DNA of 64,000 nucleotides from Rhizobacter sp. AJA081-3 (GCF_017795745.1 NZ_CP059067.1:2976001-3040000), one strand, 5' to 3'. Shown: positions 7,640 to 20,400, counted from the stretch's first letter. The notes: generated by a model not told the origin, from the sequence alone. Made by a program: numbers and translations.

Positions 7640-9841
7640 ATGACCCAGCCCACCCCGCAGGACCCCGCCGCGGCCGCCAAGGCCAACACCGTGCGCCTGC
7701 GCGAGGACCTGATCCACCCGGACCCGCTGCTCGACTGCCTGGTCGAGCTGTGCCGGCTGCATGGCCAGGCGGCCACGCGCGCCTCGCTGTCGGCCGCGCT
7801 GCCATTGCGCGACGGCCGGCTGACCATCGAGCTGGCCGAGCGCGCCGCCGCGCGCGCCGGCATGACGACGCGCCTGCAGCGCCTGACGCTGGACGCGCTG
7901 GACACGGCCGCCCTGCCCGCCGTGCTCGTGCTCAAGGACAACCGCGCCTGCGTGCTGCTCGGCTTCGATGCCGACGGTGCGCAGGCCCGCGTGCTGCTGC
8001 CCGAGACCGGCCAGGGTTCGGTGAACCTGTCGCGCGACGATCTGGCCGAGCGCTATACCGGCGTCGTGCTGTTCGCCCGGCCGCACTTCCGCTTCGACAG
8101 CCGCACCGAGCGTGCCGACTCGAAGGCCCGGCCGCTCGCCTCCGGACACTGGTTCTGGGGCGCGCTGCTCGAGCAGCGTTTCGTCTACCGCGACGTGCTG
8201 TGGGCCGCGCTGCTGATCAACCTGTTCGCGCTGGCTTTCCCGATGTTCTCGATGAACGTCTACGACCGCGTGGTGCCGAACAACGCCGTCGAGACGCTGT
8301 GGGCGCTGGCGATCGGCGTCGTGCTGGTGCTCGGCGCCGACCTGTTCATGCGATTGTTGCGCAGCCGTTTCGTCGACGAGGCCAGCGCGCGGGTCGACGT
8401 GAAGATCTCCGCCACCCTCATGGAGCGCGTGCTGGGAATGCGGCTGGAGCAGCGGCCGGAATCGGTCGGCTCCTTCGCCGCCAACCTGCGCGGCTTCGAG
8501 CAGGTGCGCGACTTCATCGCCTCGGGCACCGTCACCGCACTGATCGACCTGCCGTTCGCGCTGCTTTTCGTCATCGTGCTGGCCTGGATCTCGCCGTGGC
8601 TGGGCGTGCCGGTCGTCGTGGCAGCGTTGCTCATCCTGCTGATGGGCTGGGTGCTGCAGCACCGGCTGCACGAACTGTCCGAATCGACCTGGCGCGCCGG
8701 CGCGCAGCGCAACGCCACGCTGGTGGAAAGCCTCACCGGCATCGAGACGATCAAGGCCCAGGGCGCCGAGAGCGTGGTGCAGGCGCGCTGGGAGCGCGTC
8801 AACGCCTTCCTCGCCGCCACCGGCGTGAAGATGCGCGGCGTGTCATCCACCGCGATGTACCTGACCTCCTTCCTGACGCAGGCGGTGACGGTGGCCATCG
8901 TGACCATCGGCGTGTACCTGATCCACGAGCGCGAGCTGACGATGGGCGCGCTGATCGCCGCGTCGATGCTCGCCGGGCGCGCGCTGGCGCCGGCCGGGCA
9001 GATCGTCGGGCTGCTGATGCAGTACCAGGGTGCGCGCACCGCGATGAGCAGCCTGGAGCAGATCATGGCCAAGCCGGTCGAGCGGCCGGCCGGCGACAAC
9101 TTCATCCACCGCCCGCAGCTGCGCGGCGACATCGAGTTCCGCAACGTGCAGTTCGCCTACCCGAACCGCAAGGATTCGGCGCTCGAGGGCATCAGCTTCA
9201 AGATCGCCGCCGGCGAACGGGTGGCGCTGATCGGCCGCGTGGGCTCGGGCAAGTCGACCATCCAGCGCCTGATCATGGGCCTGTACCAGCCCACCGACGG
9301 CGCCGTGCTGATCGACGGCATCGATCTGCGCCAGCTCGACCCGGCCGACGTGCGCCGCAACCTGGGCTGCGTGTCGCAGGACGTGATGCTCTTCTACGGC
9401 TCGATGCGCGAGAACATCACGCTGGGGCTGCCCTATGCCGACGACGGCGCCGTGCTCGCGGCGGCCGAGACGGCGGGCCTGGCCGAGTTCGTGAACCGCC
9501 ATCCGCGCGGCTTCGACATGCCGGTGGGCGAACGCGGCGAGTCGCTCTCGGGCGGGCAGCGCCAGAGTGTCGGCCTGGCGCGCGCGCTGCTGCACAACGC
9601 ACCGATCCTGCTGCTCGACGAGCCGACCAGCGCGATGGACTTCAGCTCCGAGGCGCAGATCACCGCGCGCATGACGGCCTTCGCGCAGGACAAGACGGTG
9701 GTGCTGGTGACGCACCGCACCTCGATGCTGGCGATGGTCAACCGCGTGATCGTGGTCGACGGCGGCAAGATCGTCGCCGACGGCCCGCGCGACCGCATCA
9801 TGGAAGCGCTGGCCAGCGGCCGCGTCGCGAGGGCGGCATGA
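7640..9841 (+). CDS. lapB: Type I secretion ABC transporter (permease/ATPase), LapB type
   Basis: Inner-membrane ATPase of the adhesin export system, 733 residues. The N-terminal ~130 residues form a C39-like domain without catalysis: in DPLLDCLVEL a Pro stands where the protease Cys should be, as in HlyB/LapB, so it binds rather than cuts substrate. A six-helix transmembrane domain covers about residues 170-460. The nucleotide-binding domain has Walker A GRVGSGKS near 535, LSGGQRQ near 637, Walker B ILLLDEPTSAMD near 655 and the His switch VTHRTS near 693. The start MTQPTPQDPAA follows the Nudix stop. The stop overlaps the lapC ATG (ATGA at 9838-9841). It is directly upstream of the adhesin, its expected cargo. 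Confidence 0.95.
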   Translation: MTQPTPQDPAAAAKANTVRLREDLIHPDPLLDCLVELCRLHGQAATRASLSAALPLRDGRLTIELAERAAARAGMTTRLQRLTLDALDTAALPAVLVLKDNRACVLLGFDADGAQARVLLPETGQGSVNLSRDDLAERYTGVVLFARPHFRFDSRTERADSKARPLASGHWFWGALLEQRFVYRDVLWAALLINLFALAFPMFSMNVYDRVVPNNAVETLWALAIGVVLVLGADLFMRLLRSRFVDEASARVDVKISATLMERVLGMRLEQRPESVGSFAANLRGFEQVRDFIASGTVTALIDLPFALLFVIVLAWISPWLGVPVVVAALLILLMGWVLQHRLHELSESTWRAGAQRNATLVESLTGIETIKAQGAESVVQARWERVNAFLAATGVKMRGVSSTAMYLTSFLTQAVTVAIVTIGVYLIHERELTMGALIAASMLAGRALAPAGQIVGLLMQYQGARTAMSSLEQIMAKPVERPAGDNFIHRPQLRGDIEFRNVQFAYPNRKDSALEGISFKIAAGERVALIGRVGSGKSTIQRLIMGLYQPTDGAVLIDGIDLRQLDPADVRRNLGCVSQDVMLFYGSMRENITLGLPYADDGAVLAAAETAGLAEFVNRHPRGFDMPVGERGESLSGGQRQSVGLARALLHNAPILLLDEPTSAMDFSSEAQITARMTAFAQDKTVVLVTHRTSMLAMVNRVIVVDGGKIVADGPRDRIMEALASGRVARAA

Positions 9842-11214
9842 AGCTCGACGCGATGAACCGATTCACCGCCACTGTCTCGCGGAGGCTGTTCGGCGAACCC
9901 ATGCAGGAAGCCGATACCGGCCTGCGCAGCTTCGAGGTCGAGGCCGACGCGGTGATGAGCCGCCAGCGCACCCAGCGCGCGCAGACCATCGTGCGCACCG
10001 CGGTGGGCGTGGTCGCCCTGCTGATCCTGTGGGCCTCGCTGGCGCATGTCGACGAAGTCACGCGAGGCGACGGCCGGGTGATCCCGTCGCGCCAGTTGCA
10101 GCTGGTGCAGTCGCTGGATGGCGGCGTGGTGTCGGAAATCCTCGTCAGGGAAGGCCAGGTGGTCGAGCGCGACCAACTGCTGCTGAAGATCGACGAGACC
10201 CGCGCCACCTCCGGCGTGCGCGAGAGCGCCGCCACCGGTTTCGCGCTGCGCGCCCGCCAGGCGCGGCTGCGCGCGCTGGCCGACGGCACCAGCTTCCTGC
10301 CGCCGGCCAGCGGCGGCGACGACGAGAAGGCCATCGTCGACGGCGAGCGCCGCCTCTACGAGACGCGGCTGTCGGAGATGAACACGATGCTGGCCATCAA
10401 CCGCCAGCAGTTGCAGCAACGCGAGCAGGAGCTCGCCGAGATGCGCGCGCGGCGCTCGTCGGCCGAGCGCAGCCTCGACCTGGGCCAGCAGGAACTGGCG
10501 AAGACGCGCCCCTTGCTGGCCAGCGGCGCCGTCTCCGAAGTCGACATCCTGCGCCTGGAGCGCGACGTGGCACGCAGCCGCGGCGAGTCGGAGCAGGCCG
10601 GCGCGCAGATCGCCCGCGTGCAGGCGGCCATCGGCGAGGCCCAGCGCAAGATCCAGGAGACCGAACTCACCTTCCGCAACGACTCGCGCAAGGAACTGGC
10701 CGAGGTGGTGGGCAAGCTCAACGCGCTGAACGAAGGCGCGGTGGCGCTGGCCGACAAGGTCGACAAGTCGCAGATCAAGAGCCCAGTGCGCGGCCGGGTG
10801 CAGCGGCTGCTGGCCAACACCGTGGGTGGTGTGATCCAGCCGGGCAAGGACATTGTCGAGATCGTGCCGCTGGACGATGCGCTGGTGCTGGAGGCGCGCG
10901 TGCAGCCCAAGGACATCGCCTTCATCGCGCCTGGCCAGGCCGCCACCGTGAAGTTCAGCGCCTACGACTTCTCCATCTACGGCGGCATGGCCGCCGAGGT
11001 GGAGAACATCAGCCCCGACACCGTGGTCGACGAGCGCGGCAACGCCTTCTACCTGGTGCGCGTGCGCACCAAGGGCGCCAAGTTCAACGACAAGCTGCCC
11101 ATCATCCCGGGCATGACCGCCGAGGTCGACATCCTCACCGGCAACAAGACGGTGATGGCCTACCTGCTCAAGCCGGTGCTCAAGGCCAAGGCCTACGCGC
11201 TGCGCGAACGCTGA
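9838..11214 (+). CDS. lapC: Type I secretion membrane fusion protein (HlyD family), LapC type
   Basis: Periplasmic adaptor linking LapB to the TolC-like channel. The 458-residue protein has a short cytoplasmic N-terminus and one membrane helix near residues 50-67 (VRTAVGVVALLILWASLAHV). A split biotinyl/lipoyl-like domain is seen as GGVVSEILVREGQVVERDQ, followed by a long heptad-rich coiled coil (about 130-300), the second lipoyl half KSPVRGRVQRL, and a C-terminal beta-barrel region ending GMTAEVDILTG. Length and domain order match HlyD/LapC proteins. Its ATG overlaps the lapB stop, indicating coupled translation. The adhesin gene follows after a 223-base spacer with its own candidate regulatory repeat. 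Confidence 0.95.
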   Translation: MKLDAMNRFTATVSRRLFGEPMQEADTGLRSFEVEADAVMSRQRTQRAQTIVRTAVGVVALLILWASLAHVDEVTRGDGRVIPSRQLQLVQSLDGGVVSEILVREGQVVERDQLLLKIDETRATSGVRESAATGFALRARQARLRALADGTSFLPPASGGDDEKAIVDGERRLYETRLSEMNTMLAINRQQLQQREQELAEMRARRSSAERSLDLGQQELAKTRPLLASGAVSEVDILRLERDVARSRGESEQAGAQIARVQAAIGEAQRKIQETELTFRNDSRKELAEVVGKLNALNEGAVALADKVDKSQIKSPVRGRVQRLLANTVGGVIQPGKDIVEIVPLDDALVLEARVQPKDIAFIAPGQAATVKFSAYDFSIYGGMAAEVENISPDTVVDERGNAFYLVRVRTKGAKFNDKLPIIPGMTAEVDILTGNKTVMAYLLKPVLKAKAYALRER

Positions 11215-11321
11215 CACGCTGCGGCCGCCGGCCGCGACTTCCTTCCTCAAGTTGGCCGCTGGAGCTCCGAGAACCCGATCACGGGCGTCTTCGCGGAGCG
11301 TCGTTTCGCGCCACGGGAGCC

Positions 11322-11355
11322 CACCTTATCGCTGCACGGAGGCCGCGATAAGGTG
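11322..11355. promoter_or_regulatory. 11-bp perfect inverted repeat upstream of the adhesin gene
   Basis: CACCTTATCGC (11322-11332) and GCGATAAGGTG (11345-11355) are exact reverse complements separated by 12 bases, 83 bases before the adhesin ATG. No T-run follows, so it is more like a protein-binding operator or an mRNA stem-loop than an intrinsic terminator. The lapC-adhesin spacer (11215-11437) holds no open reading frame of note. The binding protein is unknown. Confidence 0.55.
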
Positions 11356-11437
11356 ATGTCCGTCACACCGCTCACATCATGAAGCGCATTTAACGCAGCC
11401 GGCTCCGTTACGCTCCGTTGCTACTGCAGAGCAGCAT

Positions 11438-14400
11438 ATGAAACAAGGCCCCGCCATGCCCGTGATCGCCCGTTCCCCCGAAGGAAAAGTCGTCTCCCTT
11501 TGGGGTACCGCCCTGATTCGCGGCGCCGACGGCCAGCTGCGCGTGCTCAAGGTCGGCGACATGGTGCGCAAGGGCGACCAGATCCTGACCACCCAGAACG
11601 GCATCGTCCAGATCAGCAACGGCGACGAACCGACTCCCGCTGCCGAAGCCAAGGCGCCGGCGGACAACGATGTCGACCGGGCGATCAGCGAACTGAATTC
11701 GGGCGATCGCCAGGCGGCACCGGCAGCCGGCCTGGCTGGCGGCGAAGGAGGCAGCCTGGAAGCCGCGCTGCGTGTGGACCGCATCGCCGAGCCTCTGGGC
11801 GCGGGCGTGTTGCCGCGGGCCGCGGACGAAACCACTGTGCAGACGCAACCCGACGGCACCGGCACCGCCGTGGCCGAGCCGGACCCTGCGCCGGGCCTGC
11901 CCGCTCTGGGCGCGCCCTCCAGCGCCATCTCGACCGCCGAAGAGGGCTCGACCACCAACCTCGGTCTCGCCGCCCCGACCGGCCCCGCCGCCAACGGCAG
12001 CATCCGCGTCGACCAGGTGCCCGCCGTGGGCGAGATCCGCAAGGCCGACGGCACGCTGGTCACCGCCGGCACCGTGCTGACGCCTGCCGACCTTCCCGGG
12101 CTCGTCTACACACCGCCAGCCGACTACGACGGCGTCGCGCCGGTCGGCAACTTCAGCTACACGCTCACCGCCGACGGCCAGACGGTCACCGGCGGCACCA
12201 CCATCACGTTGGCCGCCGTGAACGACCCGCCGGTGGCCACGCCGGCCACGCTGACTGGCAACGAAGACGGCGCGCTGCCGGTGTCGCTGGGCGGCACCGA
12301 CGTCGACGGCCGCATCGTCGGCGTCACCGTCACTTCGATCCCTGCCGGAGCCACGCTGCTGCTGGCCGACGGCGTGACGCCGGTGCTGGCCGGCCAGACG
12401 CTGACGCCGGAGCAGGCAGCCACGCTGCTGTTCCGCCCCGCTGCCGACTTTTCCGGCAACCAGACCCTCCTCTTCACCGTGACCGACAACGGCGGCGCCG
12501 TGTCGGCACCGGCCGCCGTGTCGATGACCGTCGTCGCCGTCAACGACCTGCCAGTGCCGCTGGCCAGCTCGGGTGGCAGCGGCTCGGAAGACTCGCCTGT
12601 GGCCGTGCGCCTGGGCGGCACCGACGTCGACGGCACCGTGACCTCGGTGACGGTGACCACGCTGCCCGGCAACGGCACGCTGTACCTGGCCGATGGCGTG
12701 ACCCCGGTCGTGTCCGGCACGCCGCTGACGCCGGCACAGGCCGCGAGCCTGGTGTTCGTGCCCAACCCCGATTTCAACGGCAACGTGACGATCGGCTTCA
12801 CCGTGACCGACAACGACGGCGCGACGTCCGCCCCGGCGTCGGCGGTGGTGGCAGTCGCGCCGGTCAATGACGGCCCTGTGGCCGGCAACGACGGCGCCAG
12901 CTTCGCCGAAGACAGCGTCGCCACCGGCAACGTGCTGGGCAACGACAGCGATGTGGACGGCCCGTCGCTGTCCGTGACGTCCTTCGTGTTCGGCGGCGTG
13001 AGCTTCCCGGCCGGCAGCACCGCCATCGTGGGCGGCGTGGGCACGCTGGTGATCAATGCCGACGGCAGCTGGAACTTCACGCCGGCAGCCAATTTCACCG
13101 GCCCGGTGCCGGCCATCCAGGTGACCACCACCGACGGCAGCCTGAGTGCCACCAGCACGCTGTCGCTGACCGTCACGCCGGTCAACGACGCGCCGCTGGC
13201 ACAGGACGATCTGGCCTCGACGCCGATCAACACGCCGGCGACGATCGCCGTCCTGGCCAACGACAGCGATGTCGAAGGCGAAGCCCTCACCGTGACGGGC
13301 GCCAGCCTGGCCAACCCCGCGCAGGGCACCGTGACGGTGAACCCGGACGGCACGCTGGGCTTCGTGCCCGCGCTGAATTTCACCGGCACGGCCACGATCA
13401 CCTACACCGTGCGTGATGCCTCCGGCGCCTCGACCACCGCGACCGTCACCGTCAACGTGGGCAACAACACCGCGCCCGATGGCGCCGACGTGACGCGCAG
13501 CCTGCCCGAAGACGGCAGCTACACCGTGCAGGCCGGCGACTTCGGCTTCACCGACGCCGACGCGGGGCAGACCCTGGCCAACGTGCGCATCGACAGCCTG
13601 CCCGCCGCGGGCGCGCTGCTGCTGAATGGCGTGCCGGTGACGGCGGGCACCGTCGTGTCGCTGGCACAACTGGCCGCCGGCGATTTGACCTTCGTACCGG
13701 CCGTCGACGGCAACGGCGCGCCCTACGCCAGCTTCGGCTTCAGCGTGCAGGACAGCTCGGGCGGCTTCGACACCACGCCGAACACCTTCCGCTTCGACGT
13801 GACGCCGGTGAACGATGCGCCGGTGGCCGCGATCGACACGGCCAGCACCAACGAGGACACCGCGCTGACCCTCACGCCGGCCACGCTGCTGGCCAACGAC
13901 AGCGATGTCGACGGCGACACGCTGTTCATCACCTCGGTGCAAGGTGCCGTGAACGGCAGCGTCGCCCTGGTCGGCGGCAATGTCGTCTTCACGCCGGCGG
14001 CCAACTACAACGGGCCGGCGTCGTTCACCTACACCGTCATCGACGGAAACGGCGGCAGCTCGACGGCCACTGTCAACCTCACCATCAATGCGGTGGGCGA
14101 CGCTGCGCTGATCTCCGCCGGCGCGGGCAGCGTCACCGAAGACGTGGGTGTGACGGGCGGCAATCTCTCGACCGGCGGGACGCTCACCATCACGGATCCG
14201 GACGCTGGCGAGGCCAGCTTCCAGGCGCAGGCAGTCAACGGGGCGTACGGCAGCTTCTCGCTGGGCACCAACGGTGTCTGGACCTACGTCGCTTCGAACA
14301 CCAACCCCGCCATCCAGGCACTCGGCGCCGGCGACACGCTCACCGAGACCTTCACAGTCACCTCCGCTGACGGCACCTCGTCCTCCGTCGTCGTCACCAT

Positions 14401-17400
14401 CAACGGCACCAACGATGCGGCGGTGATCTCGGCTGGCACCGGCTCGGTCACCGAGGATGTCGGTGTGGTCGGCGGCAACATCGCCACCGGCGGCACGCTG
14501 ACCATTGCGGATGCGGACGCTGGCGAGGCGACTTTCACTGCCCAAACCACCGCCGGCGCCTACGGCAGCTTCACGCTGGGCACCAACGGTGTCTGGACTT
14601 ACACCGCCGCCAACACCAATCCCGCTATTCAGGCCCTCGGCGTCGGTGCCACCCTCACCGAGACTTTCACGGTCACCTCTGCGGACGGCACCACTTCGTC
14701 GGTGGTCGTCACCATCAACGGCACCAACGATGCGGCGGTGATCTCCGCCGGCACGGGCGCGGTCACCGAAGACGTCGGCGTGGTTGGCGGCAACATCGCC
14801 ACCGGTGGCACTCTGACCATCAGCGATGCCGACAGCGGCGAAGCCAGCTTTGCGGCGCAGACCACTGCAGGGACCTACGGCAGCTTCTCGCTGGGCACCA
14901 ACGGTGTCTGGACTTACACCGCCTCGAACACCAACCCCGCCATCCAGGCACTCGGCGCCGGCGACACGCTCACCGAGACCTTCACGGTCACCTCCGCTGA
15001 CGGCACCACTTCGTCGGTGGTCGTCACCATCAATGGCACCAATGACGCGGCGGTCATCTCGGCCGGCACCGGCTCGGTCACCGAAGACGTTGGAGTCACC
15101 GGCGGCAACATCGCCACCGGTGGCACTCTGACCATCAGTGATGCCGACAGCGGGGAAGCCACGTTCACCGCGCAGACCGCCGCCGGCACCTACGGCACGT
15201 TCACGTTGGGCACCAACGGCGTGTGGACCTACACCGCCGCCAACACCAACCTGGCCATCCAGGCGCTCGGCACAGGTGACACGCTCACCGAGACCTTCAC
15301 GGTCACCTCCGCGGATGGCACCACGTCCTCCGTCGTCGTCACCATCAACGGCACCAACGATGTGGCGGTGATCTCCACCGGCACGGGCTCGGTTACCGAA
15401 GACGTCGGCGTGGTCGGCGGCAACATCACCACGGGCGGCACGCTGACCATCAGCGATGCCGACAACGGCGAGGCCACTTTCACGGCACAGACGACGGCGG
15501 GCACCTACGGCAGCTTCTCTCTGGCGGCGAACGGCACGTGGACCTACGTCGCCTCGAACACCAACCCCGCCATCCAGGCACTCGGCACCGGCGATACGCT
15601 CACCGAGACTTTCACGGTCACTTCTGCGGACGGCACGTCCTCCTCCGTCGTCGTGACCATCAACGGCACGAACGATGCGGCCGTCATCTCGGCTGGCACC
15701 GGCTCGGTCACCGAGGATGTCGGCGTGGTCGGCGGCAACATCGCCACCGGCGGCACTCTGACCATCAGCGATGCCGACGGCGGCGAAGCCACGTTCACCG
15801 CCCAGACCACGGCTGGCTCCTACGGCAGCTTCACGCTGGGCACCAACGGTGTCTGGACTTACACCGCACCGAACACCAATCCCGCCATCCAGGCCCTCGG
15901 CGTCGGTGCCACCCTCACCGAGACTTTCACGGTCACCTCCGCGGATGGCACCACCTCGTCGGTTGTCGTCGCCATCAACGGCACCAACGACGGCCCGGTG
16001 GCGCAGGCCAATGCGCTGAGCACCGACGAGGACACGGCTCTGACCATCGCGCCGGCCACACTGCTGGCCAACGACAGCGACCTCGACGGCGACACGCTGA
16101 CCATTGCCACGGTACAGGACGCCGTGAACGGCAGTGTCGCCCTGGTCGGCGGCAATGTCGTCTTCACGCCAGCGGCCAACTACAACGGCCCGGCCTCGTT
16201 CACCTATACCGTGTCCGACGGCAACGGCGGCACGTCCACCGCCACCGTCAACCTCACGATCAACCCCGTCAACGACGTGCCGACGGCGAACGCCGACACC
16301 GCCAGCACCGCGATCAACACCACGCTGCCGTCGATCGCCGTGCTGGCCAACGACAGCGATGCCGACGGCGACACGCTGACGGTCACCAGCGCGACGCTGG
16401 CGAACCCGGCCCTGGGCAGCGTCAGCATCAACCCCGACGGCACGTTGGCATTCACGCCGGCGCTCAACGTGGCCGGTCTGGTCATCATCAACTACACGAT
16501 CAGCGACGGCCAGGGCGGCACCAGCGGCGCCACGCTCTCCGTGAACGTCGGCGCCAACAACGCGCCCACCGGTACGGATGCAACGATCACGATCGCTGAA
16601 GACGGCAGCCGCGCTCTTACCGCCGCCGACTTCGGCTTTGCCGATGCCGACCTCGGCCAGACGCTGGCCGCCGTGCGCATCGACGCCCTGCCCGCAGCCG
16701 GCACGCTGACGCTGGGCGGCTTGGCCGTGGTGGCCGGCCAGGTGATCGACGCGGCCGACTTCGGCCAGCTCGTCTACGCCCCCGCTCCGAATGCCAACGG
16801 CAATGGCTACGCCGGCTTCACCTTCAGCGTGCAAGACAGTGCCGGTGCCTTCGATGCCTTGCCGAACACGATCACCGTGAATGTGACGCCGGCGCCCGAC
16901 GCTGCAGTCATCAGTGGTGTTGCCGTCGGCACGACGGTCGAAGACACGACCCTGAGCTCCGGCGGCCAGCTTCTGGTCAGCGACCCGGATGCAGGCGAGG
17001 CGGCCTTCCAGCCGCAGGTCAACGCAGCGGGAACCTATGGCAGCCTGACCATCGACGCGGGCGGTGCCTGGAGCTACGCGCTGAACAACGGCGACCCGGT
17101 CGTGCAATCGCTCGGTCAGGGCGAGACGCGCACGGACACTTTCACCGTGCGCAGCATCGACGGCACGCCGCAGCTCATCACGATCACCGTGACCGGCACG
17201 AACGACGCGGCGGTGCTCTCGGCCGGCACCGGCAGCGTCACGGAAGACACCAGCGTCGTCGCGGGCAACTTGTCGACGGGCGGAACGCTGACGATTGCCG
17301 ATGCGGATGCCGGCGAGGCGAGCTTCCAGGCGCAGGCGACGAACGGCGCTTACGGCAGCTTCAGTCTGGCCACCAATGGCTCGTGGAGCTATGTCGCGTC

Positions 17401-20400
17401 GAACTCCAGCCCGGCGATCCAGGCACTCGGCGCGGGCGACACGCTGACCGAGACTTTCACGGTCACTTCGGACGACGGCACTACTTCGTCGGTGGTCGTC
17501 ACCATCAACGGCACCAACGATGCGGCCGTCATCTCGGCTGGCACTGGCTCGGTCACTGAGGATGTCGGTGTGGTCGGCGGCAACATCGCCGCCGGCGGCA
17601 CGCTGACCATTGCGGATGCGGACGCTGGCGAGGCGACTTTCACTGCCCAAACCACCGCCGGCGCCTACGGCAGCTTCACGCTGGGCACCAACGGTGTCTG
17701 GACCTACACCGCCTCGAACACCAACCCCGCCATCCAAACGCTCGGCACGGGCGACACTCTCACCGAGACCTTCACGGTCACTTCGGCGGACGGCACCTCG
17801 TCCTCCGTCGTCGTCACCATCAACGGAACGAACGATGCGGCGGTGATCTCGGCTGGCACCGGCTCGGTCACCGAGGATGTCGGTGTGGTCGGCGGCAACA
17901 TCGCCACGGGCGGCACTCTGACCATCAGCGATGCCGACAGCGGCGAGGCCAGCTTCACCGCACAGACGACAGCGGGCACCTACGGCAGCTTCTCTCTGGG
18001 CGCCAATGGCGTCTGGACCTACTCGGCCTCCAACACGAACCCGGCGATCCAGGCACTCGGCACAGGTGACACGCTCACCGAGACCTTCACCGTCACCTCC
18101 GCGGATGGCACCACGTCCTCCGTCGTCGTCACCATCAACGGCACGAACGATGCCGCCGTCATCTCGGCTGGCACCGGCTCGGTCACCGAGGACGTCGGTG
18201 TGGTCGGCGGCAACATCGCCACCGGTGGCACGCTGACGATCAGTGATGCCGACAGCGGCGAAGCCACGTTCACCGCCCAGACCGCCGCCGGCACCTACGG
18301 CACGTTCACGTTGGGCACCAACGGTGTCTGGACTTACACCGCATCGAACACCAATCCCGCCATCCAGGCCCTCGGCGTCGGTGACACCCTCACCGAGACT
18401 TTCACTGTCACCTCGGCAGACGGCACCAATTCATCGGTCGTCGTCACCATCAACGGCACCAACGATGCCGCCGTCATCTCGGCTGGCACCGGCTCGGTCA
18501 CCGAAGATGTTGCGGTCAATGGCGGCAACATCGCCACCGGTGGCACGCTGGCCATCAGCGATGCCGACAGCGGCGAAGCCAGCTTCACCGCACAGACGAC
18601 GGCGGGCACCTACGGCAGCTTCACGTTGGCCACCAACGGCGTCTGGACCTACACCGCTCTCAATACGAACCCGGCGATCCAGGCACTCGGCACGGGCGAC
18701 ACCCTCACCGAGACCTTCACCGTCACCTCCGCTGATGGCACGACCTCCTCCGTCGTCGTCACCATCAACGGCACCAACGATGCGGCAGTCATCTCGGCCG
18801 GCACGGGCTCGGTCACCGAGGATGTCGGCGTGGTCGGCGGCAATATCGCCACCGGTGGCACGCTGACGATCAGCGACGCCGACAGCGGCGAAGCGGCGTT
18901 CACGGCACAAACCACGGCGGGCTCTTACGGCATCTTCACGCTCGCACCCAACGGCGTATGGACCTACACCGCCCTCAATACGAACCCGGCGATCCAGGCG
19001 CTCGGCACAGGTGACACCCTCACCGAGACCTTCACCGTCACCTCCGCCGACGGCACCACTTCTTCCGTCGTCGTCACCATCAACGGCACCAACGATGTGG
19101 CCGTGATCTCGGCCGGCACGGGCTCGGTCACAGAGGACGTCGGCGTGGTCGGCGGCAACATCGCCACCGGCGGCACGCTCACCATCAGCGATGCCGACAG
19201 TGGCGAAGCCAACTTCACCGCACAGACGACGGCGGGCACCTACGGCAGCTTCACGTTGGCCACCAACGGCGTCTGGACCTACACCGCTCTCAACACGAAC
19301 CCGGCGATCCAGGCCCTCGGCACCGGCGACACCCTCACCGAGACCTTCACCGTTACCGCCGCTGACGGCACGACCTCCTCCGTCGTCGTCACCATCAACG
19401 GCACCAACGATGCCGCCGTGATCTCGGCCGGCACGGGCTCGGTCACCGAGGATGTCGGTGTGGTCGGCGGCAACATCGCCACCGGCGGCACGCTGACGAT
19501 CAGTGATGCCGACAGCGGCGAAGCCAGCTTCACCGCACAGACGACAGCGGGCACCTACGGCAGCTTCTCGCTGGGCACCAACGGTGTCTGGACTTACACC
19601 GCCTCGAACACCAACCCCGCCATCCAGGCACTCGGCGCCGGCGACACGCTCACCGAGACCTTCACGGTCACCTCCGCTGACGGCACCACTTCGTCGGTGG
19701 TCGTCACCATCAACGGCACCAACGATGCGGCGGTGATCTCCGCCGGCACTGGCTCGGTCACCGAGGATGTCGGTGTGGTCGGCGGCAACATCGCCACCGG
19801 CGGCACGCTGGCCATCAGCGATGCCGACAGTGGCGAAGCCAGCTTCACCGCACAGACGACGTCGGGCACCTACGGCAACTTCACGCTGGGCACGAACGGC
19901 GTGTGGAGCTACACCGCTCTCAATACGAACCCGGCGATCCAGGCCCTCGGCACGGGCGCCACGCTCACCGAAACCTTCACGGTCACCTCCGCGGACGGCA
20001 CCACGTCCTCCGTCGTCGTCACCATCAACGGCACCAACGATGCGGCGGTGATCTCCGCCGGCACCGGCTCGGTCACCGAAGACGTCGGTGTGGTTGGGGG
20101 CAACATCGCCACCGGCGGGACGCTGACCATCAGCGATGCCGACAGTGGCGAGGCCAGCTTCACGGCCCAATCCACGGCGGGCACCTACGGCAGCTTCACG
20201 CTGGCTGCCAACGGCGTATGGACCTACTCCGCCCTCAATACGAACCCGGCGATCCAGGCACTCGGCACCGGCGACACGTTGACCGAGACCTTCACCGTCA
20301 CCTCGGCCGACGGCACCACCTCCTCCGTCGTCGTCACCATCAACGGTACCAACGATGCCGCCGTGATCTCGGCCGGCACGGGCTCGGTCACCGAAGATGT

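Noticed and set aside
7640-8030. N-terminal domain of the ABC transporter considered as an active C39 peptidase
   Set aside because: The catalytic Cys position is Pro (DPLLDC) and the His position is not His. The cargo is an RTX adhesin with a C-terminal signal, which is not processed by C39 cleavage.
11408-17737. Very long open frame (about 2,100 codons) on the minus strand, antisense to the adhesin, and another of about 1,770 codons at 18431-23740
   Set aside because: Both are rich in Asp, Gly, Arg and Val in a repeated pattern that mirrors the VCBS repeats in reverse. They arise because the GC-rich repeat has no stop in that frame. They have no ribosome site and no recognisable fold.
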